Shown in pieces: positions 25,912-36,495 of a stretch of DNA of 64,000 nt. A program made the translations under genes and the position numbers. Numbering within the stretch: position 1 is the stretch's first letter; each line of letters begins with the position of its first letter. This DNA comes from Anarhynchus alexandrinus (taxonomy: Eukaryota; Chordata; Aves; Charadriiformes; Charadriidae), in contig VUYV01000044.1 of NCBI GenBank assembly GCA_008711295.1, positions 1,121,201 through 1,185,200 on the forward strand. Reading direction: 5' to 3'. The notes beneath the pieces were generated by a model that saw only the letters and a program-made list of their open reading frames with translations, was not told where the DNA came from and did not search any database.

Positions 25912-28717
25912 CTTAACACAAACACATCAATATCACAAGAAAGTAACTTGGACAGCTTCTTCAGAACACCCTAAACTGAGGTGTGAGTCAAAGAAAGCAA
26001 ACAGTCCATTAGGTAACCCATCTAGTTTTGTGCTAATCTTTTTCTTATCATGCACCCTTCTCTGGGAGAGACCTCTACCTCTCCCAAATTAACAAATCTC
26101 TAGAAACACTCATATTACCAAGAACTGACTCAAGGCACATACCACATCCCTGGGATGGTGAGATTTCTAAATCTAGAGTATTAAAAGGATTTCAGATCCC
26201 AGCATAATGAAAGAATAACGTTCCTGACACAGCACAATCTGTCTGCACCTTAAGAAGCTCTCAGTTTGCTGCATACATTCATAAAATCCCAACTTTAAGA
26301 ACTTGAGATATTTCCTCAGGTCCCCAAGATAGTTTAGGCAAAAGCAACAAGCTGGAGCAACAACAAAGCCCTAAGTTTTCAAAGTATATCCATTTTTAAA
26401 GTTTTACTTTTTTATACCAGCCAATATGTGTTTTTTTCCCCAAAACAGTAATATTATTTCATGGATCAAGTTCAGTAATGTAAACTAGGTGTTACTAGAC
26501 TCATCAGCAGTGATTTTAGGATTAAAGAGATTTATTCCCCAGATTACCTAAAAACAGCAGAAGGAGGGTACTATACACAATTATGTATTAAAATGCCCAT
26601 TTAAACACTACTAGGAGAAAAATAAAGATGGCCATTCATACTCCTTACAGCAGTCCTCTACAAAGTCACTGTGGGTTGCAGGTATATGACTTATTAGAAG
26701 GGCACAAAGATTTTTCTTGCAATTACTGGACAAGACAGATATGGACATTTAATACTACTTTCTTCACTACTCATAAACTTAAATTCAAATGACAGGATCT
26801 TGCCATTATTTTTTTTTTTAAAAAAAGAAGATCCATACATTTCATTATTACTTTTGGCATAAAATAACTTCACACCCCAGTTGAAAATTAACACTATTGT
26901 AACAATGCAACATAAACTTGTTATTATTTTAACTAAGACAAAAGGGGAACAGTGGAAAAGGAAAAAAGGAAACCGAACAATAAAGCTTTGCAAAGATCAG
27001 CTGATGTTAAGTCCATCATTTTTCAAGAGTCCCACCAAGTATCTGGTGTGGGAGAAGGATCAGAACTTTAGTTCTTAGGTGTGCGCTGAGTTTTATGGTT
27101 TTGGTACTTCAATCTTCCTTAGAAGCAAGCCGTTACTTCCAAGGCTACATACTCTTACTCCTTTCACAGTCACAGTGTTGGATTAGGATTCCTATATTAA
27201 AGCTATAAAAACAAAACAACAAAAAACCCACCCCAAAACACACTTGTCTTTTTGACCTGTGCTCTTCCCCTCCACCAAATGGCAGTAACTCTGAGGTAAC
27301 ATGCAGGGATAACACTGCAAAGAAGGATGCATAAAGAGCTTCATATTGTTAGCACTTCAGCCACAAAGATGACACAAACAAGAAAAGTATTAACTCTATA
27401 AGCAGATCTAAGAAAATCTATACAACAAGTCGATTGATCAGGACTTCCAATCCCAAAAACCTAAGTTTTCCTTATTCAGTTTCCAGATTGTAAGTAACAT
27501 CAGCTTCTAACACATTTCAGCATCTTGAAGATCCACAATCTTCCTTTCCCAAATATTACTAGAAAACACAAGTTCTTAAGTATACTGAATCCATCTATTA
27601 AACTGGGTGGTCATAGGCAATGACTCAGTCACAGAGATGGTCAGAACTGTCAGATCACAGCACAACCAGTGCTTACAGTACTTCCCACTTCAGGGATCGT
27701 TAATTTCAGCCTTTCACAAGGATTGCTGCCTGTCTAAGATCTTCAAATAAAGAGGGCAATTCAATTGCTTTCTTTTTAGGCACTTGAAATATGGTGCTGC
27801 CTGTTTCTAAGAGATATATGTCTTTCTGGAGCAATGAGACTTCATCCAGTATTTATGTTATTTCTTGTGAGGTATTGATATTTACATTTGTTTCCCCATC
27901 ACCACAAAGTTATTACCTTCATTTTACAATACTATATGCAGATTAGAGACAACTCTGCTGCCTAATAGATATGTTTTATTTTGACACTCTCTTCCAACAA
28001 TCCATTAAATATGGCTAATTAGTACTAGTGATCACACATCAAAACTTTTATTTCACCACAAACTGCTTGAACTCACTGAGAAGTGAGCTGCTATCCTGAA
28101 GGTGAACCAATTCTAGAAAATACAGACAGAAACACAAAATAACAAACTAAAAGTCTAGAATAAGCTCATTGCAAGTATTAACTACATAAAAAACTTCTAC
28201 ATTGTTCAAAGAGGGGAAAATATTACTGCTATAACCAGACCAAGTTACAGATGTCAACATGCCATTGTATATATTTCTTTATCATCAAATCATCATTTAG
28301 CTACTTCAGTTCATTGTGCATAAGTTTAGATAGTAAAAACATTTGATGTAGGAACTGTATTTGTGTTATAAAGGTTCCAAGTATAAAATAGGGTGTTGTA
28401 AAAGTAAATAAATTCATACCTGCCTTATGAATCTCATTCAACTGCAGACAGTTTCACTTGGACAAAGTTTCCTAGAGTCCGTTGTTGGATTTTTCATGCC
28501 AGTTAATTTTCTTCAGTGTCATTCTATTCTGACCACCAAAACAAGTTTCCTACTACACTACTACAGCCAAAGTGCAGAAAGACGACATTATTTCAAACAC
28601 GTCAATTGGAAATTTTGCTCACCAGGATTTGGAAAATAAGAACACAGATTAAAAAAAAAAGAAAGTGATTTTTTTTTTTTAAGTGAATGCAGTAGTTCAA
28701 TAGTTTAATTTAGACTC

Positions 28718-28752
28718 GCCTCTGTGTGTGTGTAAATATGTGTGTACACGTG
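28718..28752. repeat. TG-type microsatellite, interrupted
   Basis: A short interrupted run of TG units (TGTGTGTGTG, then ATGTGTGTACACGTG). Too short and imperfect to suggest more than a simple repeat. Confidence 0.7.
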
Positions 28753-31339
28753 TAAACAAAAAAAAGTGCCTTACCCAAGTGTAAATGCAACTGCAGTAGT
28801 ACAGAAAACAGAATTTTGCATTTCACTGTGATACAGACCACTGTAGACAATAACATGTAAAGGTCACATAAATCTGTGCATGAAGGATCCCAGGGCAGCT
28901 GCACAATATGAGTATACATTTCACATATTACAAGGACACTAGAACTCAAGTACAAGTCCTTATAAGAGGGAAGATAAAAATTTCTGTTTACTGAGACATT
29001 CTTACTGCCTAAGAAGCAACACTTCTTTCGACACTGCTTCTTGCTGAAGATCTTTACACTTGCAGTATCCGTATTTGTAGAAAGGCATAGTATTGAGACA
29101 AGTCCAAAGTAGTATTTTTATGGAATTCAGAAATATTACACATCTTTTCTCCTTCAACAGAGGTCAACTGCTAATTAGTGTAAATCCTCCCTTGTCAAAC
29201 TCGCATTATCATTCCAGAATTTCTCCCCATGCACCATTTGTGTGAGGGGTGGGGTGGTGGGGACAGGCAGAGGAGAGGCAGTTAACCAGCAACAAACTAT
29301 ATGGAGAAATTCAGACCATTTCCAAGAGTTAAACAAAAATCCAAGTCTATTAGAGACTAATACTAATGGGGGGCAAGGAACAAAGCACAAGAAAAAAGCC
29401 AAACAAAATAAACTCAACTCATTACAGCTTTTCAGGTTTCAAATTAAATCATGGCTTGTACTGGAATGAACCCAAGATATTCTCAAAAACATGAGCATAC
29501 CAAAACATCCATTTCTGTATTGCAAATGTAGGCCTGTATTTCATTCTCCAAAATATCCACTCCAGCCTGAAAAATTGGCCTACTGTATTGATAAAAATGA
29601 GAATGTGTTCTGTCAAGGATACTGCAAAGGACAATTTGAAGGGTCTTACTCATTCATATATCTAAATTAGTTATATGTGCAAATTGGGTATCACCAAGTC
29701 CATTTGAATCTCTGTTTTTGTAGATGAGCAGCCATAATTCTTCTCACCTGTGTGTTTTGTTTTCAAAAACATAACAGATGTCTGAAAGGAATTCACAACA
29801 GCAAAATACCATAGACTGTCTTAAAAACAAAACACACAGAGCCATAGCAAAGCATCATCTATTCCAACTTAAAATTTTGTTTAATGAAATAATATTAGCT
29901 ACTTATGTAGAAAAACTACGTTTTCCTATCCATCTGGAATAGATCTGGTACTGAAAGACCAGGCTAATCAAGATGGTTTTATACAGCAAGGGCAAAACAC
30001 TTTCAGCTAGAAATCACCTGAAAGAAGACTCCTTGCAAGGAATCTAAAGCAGTAAAAAAAATGTTATGTAGCCAACACAGAAGTACAACAAAAAGGGTTT
30101 TTTTGCAAATATCAAAGTCCAGGAAAAAAAACCAAAACCAACAACTAAATCCATTACATACTTTGAGAATAACACAATATTTTCCAAATGAGATTAAAAC
30201 AAACACACACAAAACCCACCACATTCAAACCACAAAACATCTATAATAGAAAAACCCCACCATGCCTGGAACCTAGCCTTGAATTCCATCATTTGTGCTG
30301 AAGAGAGTCCAGAGTTCACCTGAACTCCCTAACAGAGATTAAAAATAAAGCTGCCCTATTTACACAAAAATTTTGAGTATTTTCCTAAACCTCTCTCATA
30401 TGGCATTTTGCCACCCCCCAAAAGCAAGCAGAACAGTTAAGTAAAATTGAGAAAGACAGTAGAGGGGTTCACTTAGTTTTTGAACAGCGCACTTAAACAT
30501 TGAAGATTCACTGCTGCAGGACATGTCATGAAATGCAAGGATCAATCAAATTCCATGAAGAGGATTGACTCGAAGGACTCTCATAATATGTTTAATCAAA
30601 ACAGCATCCTTACACATCAGTTACTTTCACATAATGAGAAACTCAAGAGAAACACTGAACATTAGCAGGTACAAACTACAGAAGAGTATCTTTATGTAAA
30701 CTCGTAAAGTTATATTTGGAGAGGACAGAGGGGAAGAGAGAATTGCTATGCATATAGCTAACACTAAAACAATTTCTCCAGTTGCATCCTTTGGAGACCT
30801 CTTAATCACATTATACTCTAACACCTAAGTTCTGAAAGCATGGCCCACCATACTTCACATCTCTCACATGCATTGAGAATAAAAGCTATTGCACTGTAGA
30901 TTAATTTTGGAATGTAGCGAACACCTAACCAATTAAGGGGCTTTTCACAACTACCATCTGATGGCGTAGGAAGACATTCACCGTTAATAGCAAAGACGTT
31001 ACTTATTGCCACAGTAAACGTGAAGAAAAAACACCATATTTCCAGGAAAAAATTCTGGGTTTAAGCTATCAAACTTAACAAAGTCACAGAAAAGCAAGAG
31101 CATATATGCACTCATTCATGTGTTTGCAAGTTGGAGAAAGCAAGGGAGATGACACAGACCCTGCACCTCCGCACGGTTTAACATCCATACATAAAGCTTT
31201 AAAGGAGACCCATTAAAAAAAGCTAATTAGAGACCTACCTACAACTCTACCACATCTATGCCTGTATGCCTGGAGCCCTGCAGTGCTGTTCAACACCCGG
31301 CACAACACTAGGAACCAGAAGTTTTTAGCACAGCGCATA

Positions 31340-31420
31340 TTATTTTCCAGCTCAGCCACTGCCTCGCTGCCTGACCTTGGGCAAGTCACTTCCCGGCAGC
31401 TCAGCTCCCCACCTGACAGC
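31340..31420 (+). mobile_element. MIR-like ancient SINE core
   Basis: The sequence around TGACCTTGGGCAAGTCACTT (31372-31391) is the hallmark core of MIR/CORE-SINE elements. The upstream part (CTCAGCCACTGCCTCGCTG) and the downstream part (CTCAGCTCCCCACCTG) also follow the MIR order. It lies immediately left of the CpG island. Such elements predate the bird-mammal split and are strongly eroded in birds, so ends are approximate. Confidence 0.75.
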
Positions 31421-31530
31421 CTCCCCCTCCACAGAGCACCGAGGACGAAAACCCGGTAATTATCCACCACAAGCGACTCTGCACCGGCAAAGCTGGAAAA
31501 GAAGAGGGGGGAATGGGGGTCCTCACTTAC

Positions 31531-31531
31531 A
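31531..31531 (-). other. Consensus 5' splice donor on minus strand
   Basis: On the minus strand the sequence reads ATCACCT followed by GTAAGTGAGG, with the intron beginning at 31530. The intron side is a perfect donor consensus; the last exon base is T rather than G. Its position at the left edge of the CpG island fits the end of a first exon. Confidence 0.35.
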
Positions 31532-31757
31532 GGTGATAAATTGATTCAGCTTCCCACCCGGGGCAGAATCTCCCCCTACACCTTCCGTGTTTCCCTACTG
31601 TACGGGTTAAACCGGAGGAGAAGCCGGCGGCTCCGGCTCGCCCGCCCCAAGAGCCCGCAGCAGCCGGGGCAGCGGAGCCCTCCGGGCCGCCCGCCCCCAC
31701 AGCCAGAGCCCTCCCGGCGGCCCCAGCCCGGCTGCGCACGGAGGCGGCGTTACTTAC

Positions 31758-31758
31758 A
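31758..31758 (-). other. Consensus 5' splice donor on minus strand
   Basis: The minus strand reads GGGTGCT followed by GTAAGTAACG, with the intron beginning at 31757. It sits about 240 bp downstream, in the leftward sense, of the CCAAT box at 31999-32003. That distance suits a first exon of roughly 100-180 bases starting inside the island. Confidence 0.4.
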
Positions 31759-31998
31759 GCACCCGCCAGGCGGAAAACTCCCAGGTGGCCCGGAGCCGCC
31801 GGCGATCAGAGGCTGCGAGGCGACCTCCGCCCCGGGAAGCCGCTCGCCTCAGCACCCGCGCGGGAAAGCGCCACTGGGGTGGGGGAGCTGCGCTCCGCTC
31901 CCCGCCGCGGGGCCGCGCAGCTCCGGCCGCTGCCGTCGCCCTCCCTGCGCGGGGCCGGCTCCCTCCCGCCCTTCCTCCCGCCCGGCTCGCGCCGCCGG

Positions 31999-32003
31999 CC
32001 AAT
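31999..32003 (-). promoter_or_regulatory. CCAAT box (NF-Y type)
   Basis: CCAAT on the plus strand in GGCCAATGCGGG, which reads as ATTGG on the minus strand; NF-Y sites work in either orientation. In leftward promoters such a site usually lies 60-100 bases before the start, which would place a start near 31.90-31.94 kb. The factor assignment is inferred from the motif only. Confidence 0.4.
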
Positions 32004-32231
32004 GCGGGCCGCGGCGAGGAGCCGGCTTTAACCATCTGTTGCGAGGCGCCTCCTCCAAGCGCTGCCGCCTCCCTTGCCGGGAGGCTCCCGCCCTAGCACC
32101 CCGCCGAGGAGGTAGGGAGCCAGAAGAAAGCTTTAGACACCCCACCCCCCCCGCCTCCGCCACCCAGGAGCCCTTTGCCCTCCGCACCCTCAGGGGCCGC
32201 GGCTGTTACGCGCCTCCCCTCCCCCACTCAC

Positions 32232-32232
32232 C
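32232..32232 (-). other. Consensus 5' splice donor on minus strand
   Basis: The minus strand reads GATCCTGAG followed by GTGAGTGGGG, a very good donor with the intron beginning at 32231. It lies upstream of the CCAAT box in the leftward sense, so it would belong to an alternative, more distal first exon. Confidence 0.35.
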
Positions 32233-32269
32233 TCAGGATCGCCGCCCCCTCAGGGCTGGCGCCCCTCAC

Positions 32270-32270
32270 C
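32270..32270 (-). other. Possible 5' splice donor on minus strand
   Basis: The minus strand reads GCGCTGAG followed by GTGAGGGGCG, with the intron beginning at 32269. It lies 38 bp from the donor at 32232 and shares the CTGAG/GTGAG form, so the two may be alternative ends of the same first exon. Confidence 0.25.
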
Positions 32271-32361
32271 TCAGCGCTCTCTCCTCCGCCCTTTTCCTCG
32301 CACAAGACCCCGCAACTCCCTCCCCGCCGACTGGGCTCCTTCCCGCAAGCCCCGCCACACG

Positions 32362-32390
32362 NGGGGCGGCGGGGGGGGGGAGGGGGGGGA
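32362..32390. repeat. Poly-G tract with one undetermined base
   Basis: An N at 32362 is followed by G runs of 4, 2, 10 and 8 within 28 bases. This is a strong G-quadruplex candidate on the plus strand at the right edge of the CpG island. The N shows that the sequence was not resolved there, so the length of the G tract may be wrong. Confidence 0.8.
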
Positions 32391-34469
32391 TATGTCAATC
32401 AGGGAAAAAGAAGTGCATGTGGGCTCTAATTCTCCTCAGGTTGGTGGGGATAAAGTCCTGACCTGATAAAACTTCCGTACCTCCCACTTAATTATCGGTG
32501 TTCTCCACATGGGGTGTCCGGAGGCCGGCGGTGGTATTGCACAGAGAAACGTGCCTTGTCCTGTTTCAATGGGCATAAACCAGGGCTAAAATCTGTCTGT
32601 GTTTAGACTTTTTAGACATCTCCTGTGGAGAAGCTGTTCCAAAAGAGTCAAAAGTGTCTTTCACTATTTAATGGTTTTGAGTTTTAGCCTTCTGCGTGCC
32701 TGATTCGAAGGGTTTTCCATGAACATGACAGCCTATACGAAGGGTCCCTTGTTTTGGGTCCCTATCTCCGCACCAGGTGATAGTACTTCAGATGTTTGCA
32801 GTGCACATGTAAACTTTCCTGAAAACAGAGTCATAGTTCCTGTTTTACTTCTCTGTTTACATTAATAATTTCCTTGTTACAGACCTCCCTGATCATGCTT
32901 TTTAATCAGGTCCCTACATTTCCAGTTGATTCTCCACTGAAAATAACAGGAAATGAGAATCTAATTTTATTCCAACAGCTTCCAGGGTAATACCTTTATG
33001 AAGATATGTCAGGAAAATGATGCAAATTTTCAACTTTCAACAACTTAAAGTTAACAAAACAGTCTTGAGATACGTGCTGTGGAAAGAATAAAATGTACAT
33101 TTGCTGCGTGTGTTAACACAAGTTCTAAATGAATTTTTGTCAGTTTTTGAAACTGTCGGGTTCTTATTTCTCACCAGAGCAGTGTCATTAAATTATGGGT
33201 TTAAAAGCAGAGTATGGACCAGATATAATTTGCAGGACTTGCAGTATTTGAGGTATACTATTATGCAAATTTTAAGGTTACCTTTTCTCATTGTCATGTA
33301 TGTTATCTGTAGGTGGGTAGTCTTGTAAATAAATTGATCATAGATCCTTTTATTATAAAAAAAATATGATTTTTGAAAATAAAGTCAACCACCTGTATTC
33401 CATACCAATGCTGTTATAAAATGGCTTGTAAATGGTACAATGTGTTACTCCAATTAGACACTTTCAAAGACAGGATCTATTTCTTACCCACTAGGAAGGC
33501 TTTATCTTTGCATTAAAGGATCTCAACACGGCTTAGATTTATCTTATTACTACAAAAACGTCTCAAAAGTACTCAAAATTGAATGATCTGGATTTTTCTT
33601 ATGAGACTCCAGATGGATGAAATTTTGCCCTCATGTATGCATGTGGAATGCCTAAATCTGAAGGGAGAATTTGTCATTAGAAGATATTTTTAAGGAATGG
33701 TTTCTATATAGTCATAATTACTAGAATGACAAATTAGCTAGTGAATCTTCCATTAATCTTACAAGCTATTCTCAAGCCTAAATTATTCCCATATATATTG
33801 TAATCAAGGCTCATCACAATAATTTTGTGAGATTTTGTTTCTAACATTACTACAAGGTTTTGTCTTACTACTTACTCTAAGAATGTTGTTATTATTGATT
33901 TTATTAATGCATAGAAATTCCATCTAACCTCTTAAACCAATTGTCGTAGGTACCAAATATAAGCATAAAAAGATGCTCTTCATTTGAATACTTTGTACGC
34001 CATCATATATAGAAGTCAGACAAAGGATGGTTGGAAATAGAACAATCCATAGGCAAACGACTGGCCTGTGAAACAGTGAAAATATGAATAACTTGTTCAG
34101 TTGTACAAGAAATCTTGGCAGAATCTAAAAACATATGCAGGTAAGTGGTGTCTCAGTCCACTGCTGTAATAAACACTGCTGTTAAATAAAAAAAACCGTA
34201 TGCTTTAAGTCTCAAAATAATGTTTCTCTAGGAAGTCTTTTATTTCACAAGCAAAAGGACTACTGCAAAGGCAGCTGCTTACCTTTTTTTTAAAAAAATA
34301 GGTATTCTTTCCCTTGGCTCATTACAGTTTTTGTTACTTGTTTGTATAGATTAAAAATATGACAAATTCTGCATGCATACATCATTAGTATCATGTACAT
34401 CATGGATGTGATTAGGGCAAGATTCAAACAGACCAGCCAGCAACATGCCATCAATTCAGGGGTTTTCTC

Positions 34470-34575
34470 CTGTATTTTTACTAGCTACTATCTTGGTATG
34501 TGACCTTGGGCAATTTGTTGAACTTGCCTGTGAATCATTCTTTCATCTGTGAGATCTGGGATAGTCATACTTGAA
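34470..34575 (+). mobile_element. MIR-like ancient SINE core
   Basis: TATGTGACCTTGGGCAATTT (34497-34516) preceded by TACTAGCTAC and followed by a CTTTCATCTGTGAGATCTGGGATAGT segment reproduces the order of MIR: the 'tactagctgtgtgaccttggg' core, then the 'tcatctgtaaaatgggg' block. It is strongly diverged, as expected for an element older than birds. Confidence 0.75.
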
Positions 34576-36430
34576 GAAGTGGCACTTTTTTGGTAAAAAT
34601 ATTTTGTGAATTTATTTATCTATAACAAATGAACTAGTAAATAACATCTTTGAATATAAGCATCTAATAATTCTCCATCGTAACAGTATTTTCTCCTGCT
34701 TCATTCTAAGCAGCATATACTTGACAGTATATAGTGCTTAAAACAAGATTTAAAATCTAGGCAGTATTTTTTGTCAAATATCATAGCAAACATCTTAAAA
34801 TCATCAAAGATCCTGTGTGAAAGTCTTTTAAAGAATAAGCCTATTTTTCTAATTGTTTAAGCAGTGCATTAACAGTGTGTGCAGAGGTGAAGCTGCAAGC
34901 AATTATTGTTCAGGAGACAAAGACAGGGAGAATGAACAGTTTTCCACAGTACATGATAAAGAGCACTGTATCCTTGAAAAGCTTTATGTTTTCTTCATGG
35001 AAAAAGATTGCGGTGCCTAATTATAGGAGTTCAATGAGGCTAGGGTCTGGTACCTCCAAAAAAACTATTCAAAAACTATTTTGGTGTGGGTTTCATGTGT
35101 GGCAGGTGTTCATCACCGCGAGAAGGTCAGAAAGCAACATCTCTTGCCATTCCCACACTATGTGTTTGTACTAAGAATTTTGGTTTTAGTGGGTGCCTTC
35201 AAGTCACTTCGAAGAAGAGATTGTGTGTGCATGTTACATGTAGTTACCCCGTAACTTTCTTCCCACGTCTTTTCTTTATACAAAGTTGAGTGAAATGCGG
35301 TCTATTAGCCTGATGCTTTCAGTAGGGTTAAAAATATTGATATGCATTAGCTGTAATAATCAAAATTTTTAAATCCCTCGTGTCTTAGAAGATCCATTAA
35401 CATTAATCAATCCAACACATCTAATTGTGCTTGCCAACTGCCCTTTTCCAAATAAAGATATATCAAGTTACATTAGTAGCATCAGTAATTAAATACTAGC
35501 GTGAATGCAAAAACAAACCCAAAGATCCAAATAGTGTGAACCTGGGCCACTGATTTAGTTCCAGGTCTTGCAGCAGCCTGTTTTCTGAAGTGAACCAGCC
35601 AAACCCATGCGAGTGGAACTCAGCATGTGAATGCGAAGACAAAGTTTGAATTTTAATCCCCCCCTTTTTTTTTTCCATGTGAAATATGTTACGTTTCCAG
35701 TGGAAAAAAACCCTCAGGATTGAATAAACTAATCAGAAACATACCTTAGAGCCTCAGTCATAAAGAAGTTGCTTTCTTATAAAGACAAAGCAGATTTGTG
35801 GGAATGCTGCCACTTTTTATAAACTGTCAAAAGCTGGGGGTTGTTTTATTCTGGTTATGTGCCAGTCATGACTCAGGAACTGTTATGAAAATGAATGTGC
35901 TATTTCTAATGTTGCAAGACCTAGTCTGGATTTAGATAGTGTAGCATATTTACCTGAACAAACAAATTAGTCTTGGAAGCTGCAGAACTGAAACCAGTTG
36001 GATTGTCCCTTAGGTGCTGACACTACTGAGAAAATATAAACATGGATGGACAGTGCTAACCACTGAAAATGCCAGCGGATGGTAAGTGAAATGTTATGTT
36101 CCTACCCCACAGGGCCATGGCTTCTGCTGGCAAACAACTGTATCTGTTAGGGAAAGGGGAAAAAAAGAAAAGCAACAATAGCAACAAAAGGTACAACAAG
36201 TACATAAGGAGACAGCTGTCTAAACTTCAGAAGATAGACAGTTGACTATTTGACTCCAAGATTAGCCTTTCTGTGTAAAGACGGCTATCAAACCTGCGAC
36301 TTTTTGCATGTTCTTTGATAACTGTGGTAATTGGTAAGTGCAACCTCATGTTTCCTATCCTCTTACTGAGAACACATTAAGAGAAATGGACTATAATTCC
36401 AGTGCTAACAGGGAAGCGTTCAGCAATAAC

Positions 36431-36495
36431 AATTTGTAGCTTCTAGAGCACTTTTCCGTTTCAAAGGGCTTTGCAAACATTGATTAATTAATCTG
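36431..36495. repeat. Possible ancient amniote interspersed repeat
   Basis: The text AAAGGGCTTTGCAAACATTG followed by ATTAATTAATC resembles a block found in many old amniote interspersed repeats, in which a 'caaagcactttacaaacatt' segment is followed by attaattaat. The family cannot be named from this short piece. Confidence 0.35.

Larger units (their letters stand above)
19171..31339. other. AT-rich non-coding stretch left of the CpG island
   Basis: About 12 kb with no recognised gene. It holds T/G-rich tracts at 19911-19988 and 23368-23437, A/C-rich stretches near 27204-27242 and 30123-30235, a TG microsatellite at 28718-28752, and a candidate minus-strand exon at 25763-25911. If transcription starts in the CpG island and runs leftward, this would be the first intron or introns. 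Confidence 0.45.
31550..32395. promoter_or_regulatory. CpG island promoter
   Basis: A sharp change from AT-rich flanks to about 850 bp of very GC-rich, CpG-dense DNA with many GC boxes (GGGCGG or CCGCCC), one CCAAT box and no clear TATA box. This is the usual make-up of a vertebrate housekeeping-type promoter with dispersed start sites. Four consensus 5' splice donors occur on its minus strand (exon ends near 31531, 31758, 32232 and 32270), whereas the plus strand shows only weak ones, so the favoured direction is leftward. Long open frames through the island (for example 306 codons on the plus strand) reflect the scarcity of AT-rich stop codons and are not evidence of coding. A divergent plus-strand transcript cannot be excluded. 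Confidence 0.88.

Noticed and set aside
31754..32187. Minus-strand open frames of 93 and 112 codons in the CpG island
   Set aside because: Same cause: low stop density in GC-rich DNA. The 93-codon frame ends near a real-looking donor, but it spans the CCAAT box and so probably begins upstream of the start site.
31541..32461. Plus-strand open frame of 306 codons through the CpG island
   Set aside because: Composition is almost entirely Pro, Arg, Ala, Gly and Ser, reading through in several frames on both strands, and it contains the undetermined base. Stop codons are rare in GC-rich promoters, so length is not evidence of coding.
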